A stretch of 64,000 nucleotides of DNA from Blepharisma japonicum (lineage: Eukaryota; Ciliophora; Heterotrichea; Heterotrichida; Blepharismidae): positions 1 to 64,000 of the forward strand of contig CATKHK010000133.1 of NCBI GenBank assembly GCA_949751835.1, written 5' to 3'. The notes under the pieces were generated by a model. That model saw only the letters and a list, made by a program, of their open reading frames with translations. It did not search any database and was not told where the DNA came from. Below are positions 10,160-21,660 of this stretch, in pieces. Every line of letters begins with the position of its first letter. The first letter of the stretch is position 1. A program made the position numbers and the translations under genes.

Positions 10160-11246
10160 ATGGATCAATCACCGTCTGTTTTTAGCAACGTTGATATAGA
10201 AGCTGCAAAAAGGAGCGTATCTTATCTTAATATAATCCTACAAAAAAGCATATTGTTTGATAAAAATACCTTTTCAATATAAGCCTGCATAAAATGTGAT
10301 GCATTGCTATTCCTAGTAATTTATTTAATTGATTGCGCCCTTGGACTTTTTGCGTTAACTCCTAGATTAATTTTCTTCCTTGCTACTTTTTATAGTCCCT
10401 ATTTACTTGCAGCTATTTTAGGATTCCGTACTTCATCACAAAGAAATTAATTTTGACGTTGATTGACTCAGATGACTGTCCGTAAAGCAGTTAGATTCAT
10501 CTTTAGACATAGAATTTACGCTCTTATAAGTTTTAATTTTTTGATTGCCTTCAAAAAGAGGGAATTTTTGTTTTCCAAAAGGTTTCTGGCTACTGGCTAG
10601 ACTCATTTTGTCTACCACTCAGTTTTTTCATATGAAGCTGTAGAGGATATCTACAAAAGGCTATTTTTCTCCAGTAAGCTCTTAGCTAGGCTAGGTTATC
10701 ATGATCTGAAAATTATAAAATAGGTTGGCTAGGCTGGCATCCCTTTGAACTCAGTGATAATGGTAGAAGTCGGCCTGATAAGACAGAGACAAGTGATTGA
10801 CTATACCTAATTCATATAATTAATCTTGACCTTACCTCATCAGATGAAAATTCCTGAACAAATTGATATTATTGTTACATAAAGTTAACACTTATCCTAG
10901 TCATAATAGACCTTTTATGGAAATTTCAACTTTATTTACTATGCTTTGAAATTGCCCAAGAGATTGCTGAAATTTAATTATTGGCATGTTGTGGCTTTTA
11001 GCTTTCTCATGGGCAGCATTTACTATATGGATTTTTGCAAATAAGCATATAAATAACTTAAGAGCTTTAGTAGTAAAAAGAAAGCAATTTGAAAACCAAG
11101 GTAGGTCAGTTATACTAGTAAATAAGGATAATCAGCAGATTCCTCAAAATTATTCTCAGAATATACCTCAGAGTTATCCTCAAAATAAAGCTCAAAATAA
11201 CTACACTTATAATCAATTTATCGATGGAAGCATTGAGATGACTTAA
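10160..11246 (+). pseudogene. Broken family B four-helix gene
   Basis: Starts MDQSPSVFSNVDIEAAKRS like its neighbours. Homology is interrupted at 10218-10289 by a 72-bp TA-bounded segment. It resumes (KCDALLFLVIYLI ... YSPYLLAAILGFRTSS) to about 10440, is lost across some 500 bp, and resumes again near 10985 with AFTIWIFANKHINNLRALVV and a Gln/Pro/Asn/Tyr tail with four short repeats (NYSQNIPQSYPQNKAQNNY), ending TAA at 11246. The stretch 10440-10985 has no match to the family. A fragment of minus-strand frame there (MSLASSQKPFGKQKFPLFEG) is not recognised. At least two insertions or replacements, so not functional as a family member. Confidence 0.65.
10218..10289. mobile_element. 72-bp TA-bounded insertion, IES-like
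   Basis: Inserted in the conserved KR.(V/I)KCD motif of the family B copy. It begins at a TA (10218-10219) and is followed by another TA (10290-10291). Removing one TA plus the interior gives codons for AAKRSVKCDA, matching TAKRNVKCDS at 12465 and AAKRRIKCDS at 8389 with frame and length preserved. Ciliate IESs are commonly TA-bounded and excised this way. No long inverted repeat is visible at the ends. Confidence 0.5.
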
Positions 11247-12464
11247 ATTTAAATAAAATTAGTTATGATTGAAATTAAATTAATAAAAATGGAAAATTCT
11301 CAACTGATGAGTCCTTATTCTAATTTCCATTAAAAAATACTATAATTTTTAGCAAATTAATAGTTTTTATTAAGTATACCTGATAATATTTGATATCACT
11401 ATCTAGGAATTTCAAGAATATGGCGAGACATATTAATTATGGACTTAATACTCTTATTGATAAATATAATAAATTATAGAAGATTTGTCTAGTTCTTTAT
11501 TATCACAATACTTATTCCTGCTGATTAAGTTAATTTTTTAATGATTTTTTAAGAGGTATAAGCTGGATCTTAGTAAGTTTATATTCTTTAGCATCCGCTA
11601 TGAGGTAGTCTAGCCTTAGCTACCGCAGTTATCGCTCTGAGGTTTCCTTTATTCGCCAGGACTTTTGAAAAGGCCTCAAAACAAGCTAATGCTAAAATTA
11701 TAACTTCACAGACTATACTGATCTAAGATCATAAATGTATTCCAAATAAATTTCGATTTTCTTTGGTGTTAGGTAAACAATTATGCCTTCCATATCTTTA
11801 AGACGAGAACATCTATGAATCCGCTAGTCCCCCAATCCTTGCTATAAATGAGACAGATTCACTATGCAAACTAAACGTCTTAATAATATATTCTTTGAGA
11901 GAGTAGTGAGCTGAGCCAAATAATCTCAACAAAATATCATACTCAATTATGACATAAGCTGAATTAACCATATTATAAATAATCTAAATAGAAAATTTTT
12001 TGATGTTTGACCTTTTTTATTTTAATTATTAATTTAATTCTCAAATATTTATTGTGCAAGAACCTAATACATCTTTAGGATTAGTCAAGCTGTGAGCTAC
12101 TAATCCTCCAATCTCTGTTATAAATGAGACAGGTTGACAATGCAAGCTAAATATCATAATAATATATTGATTAAATAGCCTTCCTCTATTAAAATTGGTC
12201 AAAGTTTTTATATAGAAATTATTAAAGATAATTATTATTGTCTATATCAAAATTAGGCTTATACGAAATAAATGTATAATAAATTAATTTTTGCATAATT
12301 CTAGATGATCTAATTTAAAAATCAAAGTTTCTATAATGCTGTTAAATAGAATTAAAAACATAATTAATGCAAAAAATATAATGTAATTATTATAATTTTT
12401 TTAATTATTTTGCATTAACTCAAAAATAAGTGTATGAAGACATTTTATATAATCATAAAAGTAA
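11247..12464. other. Intergenic with small direct repeats and a coding-like scrap
   Basis: A segment at about 11838-11895 recurs at about 12098-12165 (shared ATAAATGAGACAG and flanks). On the minus strand at about 11575-11690 a short frame reads ACFEAFSKVLANKGNLRAIT before a TAA; not recognised. The upstream ~200 bp of the next gene are AT-rich like those of its paralogues. Confidence 0.4.
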
Positions 12465-13142
12465 ATGGATCTGTCCTCAACTGTTTTTAATAACTACGAC
12501 ATAGAAACAGCAAAAAGAAATGTAAAATGTGATTCATGGCTATTTTTAGTGTTGTATTTTATTCCAATCATTCTTTCATGCCTTATACCAGACATAGAAG
12601 CAGCTATAACTTTTATCTTTTTCTGCTCTTTAATGGGTGCTCCCTATTGACTTACAGCTGTTTTAGGGTTCCTTGCCTCATCTAACGAGACAAGTTACAC
12701 AAATTGCTATTCCTGCTTCTTGAAATGCACATTTATTTACGTCACAATGGGCGTCGGTGGGTCAATATTGGGATTTATTGCTATACTGCTTTTAGTTTTA
12801 GCTAATTATTCTCAAGGAAATTCTTCCACTGAGAGATTTGCTGCAGCTTTACTCCTTTTTATTTCATTATTAACTATAGTTTACTCAGCTTGTGCTTTTG
12901 CTGTATGGTTTTTTGCAAACAAGCGTGCAAACATCTTAAAGGATTTAATATTAAGAAGAAATCAATATTTCCAAAATACAAATACGTCAGGAAGATTAGA
13001 AACTAAAGCTCAATTCTTTACTCCTACAGAAATAGAAATTGGAGGATATTCTCAACACTATCCTCAACAATATCCTCAGCAATCTCATCAACATCCTTAC
13101 TATAATAGTCCAGGCAACTATGGAAGTATTAAGATGCCTTAA
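12465..13142 (+). CDS. Small four-helix membrane protein (family B)
   Basis: 225 residues; one TGA at 12648 read as Trp in GAPYWLTAVLGFLASS. Signature VFNNYDIETAKRNVKCDS, four hydrophobic segments, paired-looking cysteines in NCYSCFLKC, the FFANKRANILKDLILRRNQYF linker region, then a long tail with repeats of YPQ (YSQHYPQQYPQQSHQHP) ending SPGNYGSIKMP. The longest tail of the local array. Ends TAA. Function unknown; the tail suggests a disordered cytoplasmic or luminal interaction region. Confidence 0.75.
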
Positions 13143-13306
13143 AGTTATATCAAAATAATGTAGGTATAGTAATCTCTAATGATCTTAATAATTATTCCAA
13201 ATACAGAATCAAATAATAAATGTGAAAAAATGTTTATAGAAAAACCTCAAAGGCTGTATTAAAGTTTAATAATTTTATCATTGAAATTCAATCTTAAATT
13301 TTATAA

Positions 13307-13879
13307 CTAAGGGATTGATTGCATAGGAATATATTGCGGAGAAGATGCAATTCGATAATTTAAACTACCAAAACTATTTGGCTGCAATTGAAGGAGCAAT
13401 TCCAGTAATGATGATGAGTGTCTATATGATATATAAGTTAGTCCTAAAGTAATTACTGATACAGTTGCGATAACCCCAAATATAAAAAGCATAAATGATT
13501 GTAGCCCTAAACTAGTTCCACAAGTGTCATACATTTCTTCTATACATTCAAAATTAATAACATTCGCCAAAAAATAAATGGAAATTAAAGAAGAGACAAA
13601 ACCCACAATTCCTGCTGCATATATCGTAATTTTTAAAATATTTTTATAGCGCTCGAGCTTTTTTAAATCATTTTCTTGTAGGGCTTCTAGAGCTAAGCAT
13701 CCCAACAGAGGGTAAACAAAAAACAAGCCAGTAAATCCTTCTAAGCCAGTCATGCCTAGGGTACAGAAAATAGCTATAGCAGGAATTATATAAATAATTA
13801 AAAATAAAATTCCTTCGCACCTGACTCTTCTTTGGTATTTCTTTATGTCAGTATCGAGACAAATACTGTTGTGATCCAT
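13307..13879 (-). CDS. Four-helix membrane protein, divergent relative
   Basis: 190 residues, no TGA. N-terminus MDHNSICLDTDIKKYQRRVR aligns in style with family B (charged, then CEGILFLIIYIIPAIAIF). Helices at about 22-41, 47-65, 82-106 and 125-150; the third loop has ECIEEMYDTC, two cysteines placed as in the gene at 6690. The tail is short and contains SPQYIPMQSIP; a similar ending (QYIQMQSYPPE) occurs at 14886. Opposite strand to the array and divergent from eS8 across 281 bp. Function unknown. Confidence 0.7.
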   Translation of the reverse strand: MDHNSICLDTDIKKYQRRVRCEGILFLIIYIIPAIAIFCTLGMTGLEGFTGLFFVYPLLGCLALEALQENDLKKLERYKNILKITIYAAGIVGFVSSLISIYFLANVINFECIEEMYDTCGTSLGLQSFMLFIFGVIATVSVITLGLTYISYRHSSSLLELLLQLQPNSFGSLNYRIASSPQYIPMQSIP

Positions 13880-14160
13880 TTTGCTTATGATTATATTTGT
13901 TGCTTTATTAAAAAGAATTCAATTATTTATTAACTCTTAAATAATATCAGCTAACTTCGCAAATTTAAGCGATGTTCTTCAATATTAATTTTAAAAGTTT
14001 CCATAAGCCTTCTTTATAATATTTATATCTACACTATGAATTTATTAAAAACTATCAAAATTACTTATATTATTTCTCAATTCTTTATTATCTGATTGCA
14101 TTTAGCCTCTTCTTTTGCTACTTAAAAGTGGTATTTCCAGCCATATTATAATTTCTGGGT

Positions 14161-14781
14161 ATGGGTATCTCACGTGATTCTCGACACAAGCGTAGGAAGA
14201 CCGGAGGTCGTATGCCAATTCACAAGAAAAAGAGAGCTTTTGAAAAGGCTAGACAGCCAGCTATGACTAAGCTTGGTCCAAAACGCATTCATCCAGTGCG
14301 TGGCCGTGGAGGAAACCTCAAATACAGAGCCCTTCGTTTAGATGCAGGCAACTTCTCATGGGCAAGCCAAAATGTGACCATTAAAAGCCGTATCCTCTGG
14401 GTTGTTTATAATGCAACCAACAACGAGCTGGTAAGAACCAACACCATTACCAAAAACACCATCTTAGAAATCGATGCAACCCCATTCAAAGCATTCTTCT
14501 ATAAGACCTATGGACAAGACCTCGGAAAAGTCAAAAAAGAAGAAACTGCAACAAGGTCAGCCAAGGCTCAAGAAAAATGGGAAAAAATACAAAAAGAATG
14601 GGAAGAAAATGCCAAGGAGAAGAGAATTGATCCTACTTTGGAAAGCGATTTTAAGACTGGAAGACTTCTAGCTTGCATTACTTCAAGACCTGGCCAAAGT
14701 GGAAGAGCTGATGGGTATATTTTGGAAGGAGAAGAGCTAGAATTTTATAAGAAGAAACTTGAAAAGAAAAAGACTAAATAA
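14161..14781 (+). CDS. RPS8: Small ribosomal subunit protein eS8
   Basis: 206 residues, full length for eS8. It starts [19 protein letters not shown], the hallmark N-terminus, and continues with [20 protein letters not shown] and the conserved middle ([15 protein letters not shown]) and C-terminal ([20 protein letters not shown]) blocks. A lysine-rich insertion (about residues 125-160) and a charged C-tail follow the usual eukaryotic pattern. A component of the 40S subunit in the cytoplasm. No intron and no TGA codon. The sequence is visibly richer in G and C than its neighbours, as expected of a highly expressed gene. The 281-bp upstream gap is shared with the divergent membrane gene at 13307. 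Confidence 0.97.
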   Translation: MGISRDSRHKRRKTGGRMPIHKKKRAFEKARQPAMTKLGPKRIHPVRGRGGNLKYRALRLDAGNFSWASQNVTIKSRILWVVYNATNNELVRTNTITKNTILEIDATPFKAFFYKTYGQDLGKVKKEETATRSAKAQEKWEKIQKEWEENAKEKRIDPTLESDFKTGRLLACITSRPGQSGRADGYILEGEELEFYKKKLEKKKTK

Positions 14782-14885
14782 GGTAAATTCTTATAAAATT
14801 AAATAAACAGCAAAAATGCAATAGTGAATTCTAATATAATTTTTTACAATTATTGACTATAACTGTGCTTATCGATAAGGAGTTT

Positions 14886-15446
14886 TTATTCTGGTGGGTA
14901 TGATTGCATTTGGATATATTGTGTAGTGCTTTCTGAAGTTCCTTGGGATATAGGATCAGAAACTGGCTGCGGCATTTGAAGAATCATAATTTTTAAAGCT
15001 GAAACATGAGTATCAGTGATGTGAGAGAGACAAAACAATCCGAAAAAATATGCCATTATGAGATAAGGGTTAACAGTTTTTCCTTGAGGACTTATTGAAA
15101 TCTCTCAGTCACTTGCATAATGATGATCCTTAGAGATAAATCTTAAAAACTCAAGACATAGTCCTAGTATAATAAATATAGTGATATATTTGAGCACTCT
15201 AACATAGATTCCAAATAATGATATTCTCAGAATATTTTCTGTTTTAGATACTCTAAAGCCTACTATTCCTAAAATAAAAATTGGGGAGAATATAATTAGA
15301 TAAAGCAATAAAATCTCTTTTTGAAGCAAGCAGGTGAAAAATATTGAAAATGCAGCAAAAAATCCTAAATAAAAGAGCGAATCTCGCATTATTATCCTTC
15401 TCATGCTTTCTATCAAATGCAAAGTAATGCTTTCGTTTATATCCAT
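14886..15446 (-). CDS. Four-helix membrane protein, divergent relative
   Basis: 186 residues with one TGA (15105-15107) read as Trp. N-terminus MDINESITLHLIESMRR, then helices at about 23-43, 46-66 (LYLIIFSPIFILGIVGF), 76-100 and a fourth around 128-150 (NPYLIMAYFFGLFCLSHI). The tail ends STTQYIQMQSYPPE, related to the end of the protein at 13307. GIVGFRVSKTEN matches the GLLLSKTNN motif of the gene at 2378. Convergent with eS8 at 104 bp. Stop TAA at 14886-14888. Function unknown. Confidence 0.7.
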
Positions 15447-15556
15447 TTTATTTTTAATTGATGAAAATCAATATTTAAATATTTAATCAATTTTTATCAA
15501 TTATAAACAAATTATTGGGAGAAATAAATTATTTCTTCGCTCTATGTACAAACTCC

Positions 15557-16039
15557 TTATGATCCTCTTTTATTTTCGTCAAATTTTTTTGGTATCCCAA
15601 ATCTTCTATTAACTATTTCCTTTATAATCTCCTTTTGTTGTTTTTTATCAAGAGTCCCTGAGAAGCTTCTCCTTTTTCAATAATCAATCGATTTTTCATC
15701 TTTTTTTGGCAGAGAAGTTTCATTTTTTCTCTCTATAACATTTTGCTTCTGTTGAGCAAGAATTGGTGCATTGAATAAAAATGCAGTCTCTATATCACTT
15801 TTTCTGTTTAAAGCTGAATAGCTTGTTGATCTTGGCCGCGGAGATTCCGGGGGAGATTTTCGTGTAGAGGAGGGTTCGTTGTTAATTGTGCTAGTTAAAA
15901 TGCTGTTTGTGTGGGAAAGAATGCTTATATCATCGAAATCGTCTGTGTCTTTGAATTCAAAATCTAAGACTACGAGTTGGTTGTTAGAACTTAGTTGATA
16001 GAGCTCTTTAATTTCTGGTTTGTATTCACAGCAGCCCAT
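15557..16039 (-). CDS. Putative N-myristoylated/palmitoylated small protein
   Basis: 160 residues, one TGA read as Trp. It starts MGCCEYKPE, a dual-acylation start (Gly2, Cys3, Cys4), suggesting membrane attachment. The rest is polar and probably disordered, with a Ser/Pro/Arg stretch (SSTRKSPPESPRPRSTS) offering proline-directed or basophilic phosphorylation sites, and a basic C-terminus (IVNRRFGIPKKFDENKRGS). No known domain. Lies 110 bp from the start of the gene at 14886-15446, same strand. Confidence 0.6.
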
Positions 16040-16678
16040 TTGTTATATTTAATAGTAATTTAAAAATTTCTCTAAATAATCTTGAATTAATGTCCTCAAA
16101 TTTATACGGTTAATTTGATTTTAATTATTTAGTATTTTTCAATACATAAAGCAGTTGGAAAGAGAAGCTATTTTGAATTTTCATCAAAACTATAATTTCA
16201 CTAATTAATTTAGATATCAGATCTAGTATTTAACTGATTTATTTAAGTTTAGCTATTCGTCAAAACCTGATTATTTATTTGTTTAATATTTATAAATTCT
16301 TATATAAAATAAATTTGAGCAACACTTTAGGGTTGATGCTGCCTCAATTTGTGCCATATTCAAAGCAAATTATACATGATTCAAATTCTGAAATTGCAGT
16401 TTGTGATGTTTTAGCATAAAGTTTATATCTATAGCATTGGTTTTTCTAGAAAAGAATTTTCTTAAATAATTTAAAAAGTAATTTAAATCATTTTCAAATA
16501 TTTTTCACGGATTGTAAATAATACCGATTTAAATGCAATTTTTAATTTATCAAAAATTGACTAAAAGACTAATAAATTGTCCAAATTCCTTTTACAATAT
16601 ATTTTTCTAAATTCTATTTTCTGATTTACTTGAAATAACCTTATCCCATTTGATTTCTTGATCAAAAAAAAACTTATA
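16040..16678. other. Divergent intergenic region
   Basis: AT-rich 640 bp between divergent genes, presumably holding both promoters. No motif I can name. Confidence 0.5.
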
Positions 16679-19600
16679 ATGATTATTATTCCTTTACTGT
16701 TTTCCTTAGCACTGGCATCTGTTATTGAGCTTCCAATCGGTTTGATCACGTCTCCTTCTACTGATTCCTCACTTACCTCAAAATTGATAACCGATCTTGA
16801 AGGACTCGAAGTAAACATTCAAAACTCTCTTTCACTGCCTTTTAAAGTTGTAGTCATTTGGTCTTACATTGACCTTTTGACACAAACTGATGTGACTACA
16901 TGAAGAATCCCTAAAGAGTTTTTAGACAAAGATGTCAAAGTTATCATCGATGCCGCTAATGATTCAATCTACTCGCAGTTTTTAACATATACAGCTATCC
17001 AAAACAACTATTTACATATGGTTGTAGCTCGCCCAATTGACGAAATTAACGGCGAAACCCCTAGTTCTAATACTTTATTTTTAGAAACTTGCTATGACTC
17101 TCAAGCATATGCATTTTTAGACATCATTAAAAATTTCGGGTGGTCAAATATTGGGCTGGTCTATGATCAAAGCAGCAATAATGTAATTTTGGCAAATACT
17201 TTTAAAGATAATTATGACTCAACAGCAATGAACATTTTAGACGAAATTGTTATCGACGCAAACGACAAAACTTCTTCTACTGACCTTACAACTAGATTAG
17301 AAAGCACTACAAGAGATTCTGGTGCAAGAGTAATTCTAGTCTTCACCAATCCAGTCCTTGCAGCTCAGCTGCTCCATTCAGCTGATGAAAGTGTAATGGG
17401 AGGCTCTGGGTATGCTTGGATCTTAAATAGTGATGCCATGATCGATATAGCAGAAATAGCCCAAAATTCCCACGCTGATGTAGATTCCACTACTTTTGGA
17501 GTTTTAAAAACTGGGGCTGTGGGCTTTATTGAAGAAGATGCTGATTATCATACTGAGGACATTTTAGCTACATTTAGGGCTGCTTTGACATTGATATGTC
17601 AGGGATATGTAAAATTAGGCTTTCCAAGCGTCTCAGTATCCTCTATATCAGGATCAAGTCTTTGGTCTTATATGGTCTCTAACCCAACAACCCCGACTTT
17701 GCCTTACCGTCTGAATTTTGACTCTACTGGGGTGAAAAAGTCTTATTACGAAATTTATAATATGGCAGATTTTCATTTGTCAAATATAGGCTATTGGAGT
17801 CAAGATACCAGAAAAATCGTGATTACAGCGAAATCTGGAGAAATACAGTGGCCAGGGTTTTCTACGTCAGTTCCTAATGATAAAGTCCCGATTATCCAAA
17901 TTGGGCTTTTATACCCTGGACATGATTCTAATGGAAATGCATATGCAGATGGCCAAACTATAATAAATGGGTTCGAATTAGCAAGAAAAGAAATTAACGG
18001 AGACCATCTACTAGGCGACTACCAAATAAATGCAGTCCTCAAAGACACTCTTATGTCTCCCAGTCTGGCAGCTGTAAATATAAAATCTCTTGAAAAAGAA
18101 AATATCTTAGGCTATATCGGACCTCTTACCTCTACAGAAGCCCTTTCTTATATTACAGCAATCTCTTCTACAGCTGATCCAAAACCATTAGTATCCTATG
18201 GTGCTACCTCTGCAAATTTAACGTCTTCTGAAACTTACTCTAGCTTTTTACGCACAATCCAGCCAGATGGGCTACAAGCTGTAGCTATTGCTATGTTTAT
18301 TCAGCAGCAAGGTTGGAAAAGTATTTGTGTCATATACACTAATGACGATTTTGGGAATGGTGTTTATAGCAGCTTTATTACCAATGTGGAAACACTAGAA
18401 ATTACTATTATTAATGATGAAAATAAAAGATCAATATCTCCAGCTGTCGATGGGGTCGTTACTGATGATACTAAAAGTGATATAGACGATGCATTATCTG
18501 AATGTGTCAGAAATCAACTTAAAGTTATTGTCTACTTAGGCAGCGATGAGGTTTCTGCAGAAGTCGCTAAGGTTGCCTATGATAAAGAACTTCATGGAAG
18601 CGACTATGCTTGGATCGGCGCTATGTGGATTACTGACAACCTTATAAGTATAATTGAAAAAAATTACAATGACTCTTCTTCTGATATCTATGAAGTCATT
18701 AATGGAGGAATAGGCCTTGGCTTCAGCCCAGCGTTGACTACAGGAGCTGGACCAGAATTTGTAGCAAACTATAAGTCAAATTATACAGCGAGTTACACAA
18801 CGTATGCTATGCTTGCTTATGATACTTTATACCTATATGCGTATACTATACAGGGTATGATATCAAGAGGTGAGGATTTTAATAATGGAAAAGAGCTTAT
18901 GGACGCTCTTAGATCAGCTGATTTTACAGGTGCAAGCGGAAAAGTCAAGTTTTCTGAAGGGACTAATGACAGAAGTGCCTATGGGTATTCAGTTGTGAAT
19001 GGACAAAAAGGAAAAATCGTGACTGTAAAACTGTACGACCCACTGAATCCGAATATGTTTACGGATGTTGCTGATACTACAATTGTGTGGGGAGGCGGGT
19101 CGAGCTCTCCTCCGGCTGATGAATGGTCGGCTACTTATGATTGCCCATTTGCTAAAAATATGGTGACTATTTCTATGGATGGGGTTATCATTGTTATCTG
19201 TATTGGTACATTCCTATTTTTCATGACATTAGGACTGAGCATTTTTTCTTTCAGAAAATGGCGACAGGTAGAGATCCAGCAAATCACCGAGCCTGTTGTG
19301 AGAAGCTGGAAAGACACATTGGTCCAAGCGACTATTTTAATCGAATTTTTCCAATTTGTGGCTATTGCTCCAACTTTTGAGTCACTTAAAATTGTGATAG
19401 ATGCAGCCTCAAACATTTTTATGGTCGATTTCATGAAAGTTGCTAATGCAGGAAAAGGCACTTATTGGACTTTATTATCCGTTGTGTGCTCTTTATGCTA
19501 TTTATGGTTTTTCCTTGTCATTTTAATTATGGCCAATGCGGAGCATTGGCTTAAACAAGTTCCATTCTGCCAAAGAACTCTAGCACTCCTGAATGCTGCT

Positions 19601-20446
19601 TATCTCCCATTCTTCGGTAACACAATGTTCTTGCCGTTTACAACTCTATTATTGGATGTTTATGTATGCGACCACAAAGCCCAAAAACATTCTTTTGTAT
19701 GGAGAGACTGCTATATGAACTGCTGGGATGATAAACATTACCCTTACATTGCAATGTCTGCCCTCGCTATCTCTTGCTATGAGCCTATTGCTGTATTTTC
19801 ACGTCCACTCTGACAGCAAGCTAAAACAGGGCTGAATCTTATGATTAAACCTTTCTTTTTACTTTTCAAAACTTGCGTGCAGATCCTACTAATCGCAATC
19901 GGAAAGTCTTTACAAGGCACATCACCTATAGCCCATGGTGTGGTTTTCTCTGTCTTGTTTATAGCTTTCACTTATATTACTTTCAAATTGAGGCCGTTTA
20001 ATTATTCTAGGTGCAATTTGTGGGAACTTACTTCATTGATTGCGGTGTCTTATTTAGCATTTTTAGCTACAATTTCTAATGCAGCAGATCCTGCTAATGT
20101 AGCTTGGTTTATTGTGCTTATGGTTGGATGGGCCATTATTGGCGGTGGAGCATTTTTGATACAGAAGAAATATATGCCGAATTTACTGGTGCCACCAGGT
20201 GGAGCTAAGTCTAAAAGAAAAGTGTATGATGCGCTATCATTGAGAAGAGGTAATGAGTCAGCTTCTGTAGATATGGATAATTCTGAACTGGCATTAAAAC
20301 CTCATGACCCAAGCCCAGCTGAACAATCTGTGATTGAGCCTGAGAATGATAATAAAGTTGAAGAAGAGCCAAAACCTCAGGAAGAAGAAGGAGGAGAAGG
20401 AGAAGAAAATCAAAATATCAATGAAAATGAAGACCACGAGTCATAA
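16679..20446 (+). CDS. Receptor-like protein with two periplasmic-binding-type domains and multi-pass membrane region
   Basis: 1255 residues; TGA codons at about 16900 and 19811 read as Trp. The ATG at 16679 gives a clean signal peptide (MIIIPLLFSLALAS). Two tandem type-I periplasmic-binding (ANF-receptor/LIVBP) folds follow: about 20-390, with YAFLDIIKNFGWSNIGLVYD, and about 400-790, with FELARKEINGDHLLGDYQIN, VAIAMFIQQQGWKSICVIYT and a closing ASGKVKFSEGTNDRS. A membrane region from about 827 to 1165 has roughly nine hydrophobic segments and contains CYEPIAVFSRPLWQQ. It does not resemble the class C GPCR seven-helix bundle. The C-tail is acidic and Glu-rich. Likely a cell-surface chemosensor; ligand and output unknown. 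Confidence 0.75.
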
Positions 20447-21660
20447 TAAATATTTATTAAAATGTTTTAGAAATTTTTTCTGGGTTTTATAAAAGATATC
20501 TATAATAATAGAAGCCATCTTAAAAAATTACAAATAATCTGATAGTGAGGGATATCAGTCTCTATGATATGATTATCACTCGTGAATAATTTTAAGAAGA
20601 CAATGAAAATGATTTCAAAAAATGACTTTAAAAATATTTGAATTTAAAAGTATGATCTGAGGCTAAGTTTACACAAAGATGCTGATTTTCCAAAACAGTT
20701 TCTATTGTCCATAAATCGCAGTGGCTGAGCTTACATATATTAGATCACGAGACGATCAAGAAAATTGAATGTAATTTTCCTTCAAAACACCAAAATGATG
20801 AGGAATAGTTTCATTATAAAGCACAAACAAAATGAAAATGAAATTGGCAAGATATTAACGAGGCTAATAGGGCAGCTTAACTTTGGAAGAGCACAAGCAA
20901 GCAGATGATTTAGGCTTGATGATAACTAAAATCCAAATCAATATGATAATCGAAAGAAAAAACACAGACAGATTTAGCATTATATAGGCACGAGCTGATA
21001 GAAAAGACGCTTTGCTGGGAAAAGACGGCAAAGAAATAATCGATCTATATAGATAAGAAATTGATGAATTTAAAGAAGCATTCAAAAAGCACTATTTCAG
21101 ATTGAACATAAGTATCGTATATCTCTAGACATCCTTAAAATGCTAATGAGGATTCGAAAAGTAGAAATAGTTATTTAAATTAAAGAAAAAAGGGAAAATG
21201 CTTAAAATCACTTCTAGACAAATTTGCTAGAGAAGACAATTTGAGAGACCAAATGGATAAGGGATTGAAATCATTAAATGAATAATAAGGAAGGAATTTG
21301 AGCTAAGGTTAAAACTAAAAATGATAGCAAAATCAGAAATTATTTGATCAAGCAGGGTCTGATTTTTAAAAAAATTGACCGGACTGAGCAAGATCTAGAA
21401 ATTTACTGCAGCTTATAAAAAATGAATTGAGTAATGGAGGATTTACGAAAAAGCTACGAAGGCATAACAAACAATTGTAAATCAGAAATTCTTGGTTGCA
21501 AGCAAAATATGAGTGAAAGAAGTTTTTGTAAAAAAAATTGAAAATAAAAATGAAGAATTCAAAATTTACAGCCTAAATTGTCTTAGGAGAGTTAATTCTA
21601 AAGAAATATATTTAACAATTATTTTTATCAAGAATAATAAAAATCATCTATAATAACTCA
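20447..21660. other. Gap with decayed coding-like tract (about 20640-21560, +)
   Basis: Charged, helix-like peptide stretches appear on the plus strand in more than one frame (ADRKDALLGKDGKEIIDLYR, EIDEFKEAFKKHYFRLNIS, KKIDRTEQDLEIY, MEDLRKSYEGITNNCKSE), cut by several TAA/TAG codons. No start and no continuous frame. It looks like a rotted coiled-coil-type gene between two convergent intact genes. Family unknown. Confidence 0.35.

Noticed and set aside
16658-16678. Start of the receptor at an upstream TTG
   Set aside because: The ATG at 16679 gives a standard signal peptide; no need for a non-ATG start.
16561-16818. Minus-strand frame over the receptor start
   Set aside because: It overlaps the signal peptide and first domain of a clearly real gene.
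16679-20446. Condylostoma-type code (TAA/TAG also sense) for the whole window
   Set aside because: A 1255-codon gene and many others contain no internal TAA/TAG and end on them; Gln is written CAA/CAG.
20864-21085. Minus-strand 73-residue frame as a gene
   Set aside because: Low-complexity and without family; the stronger coding signal is the decayed plus-strand tract.
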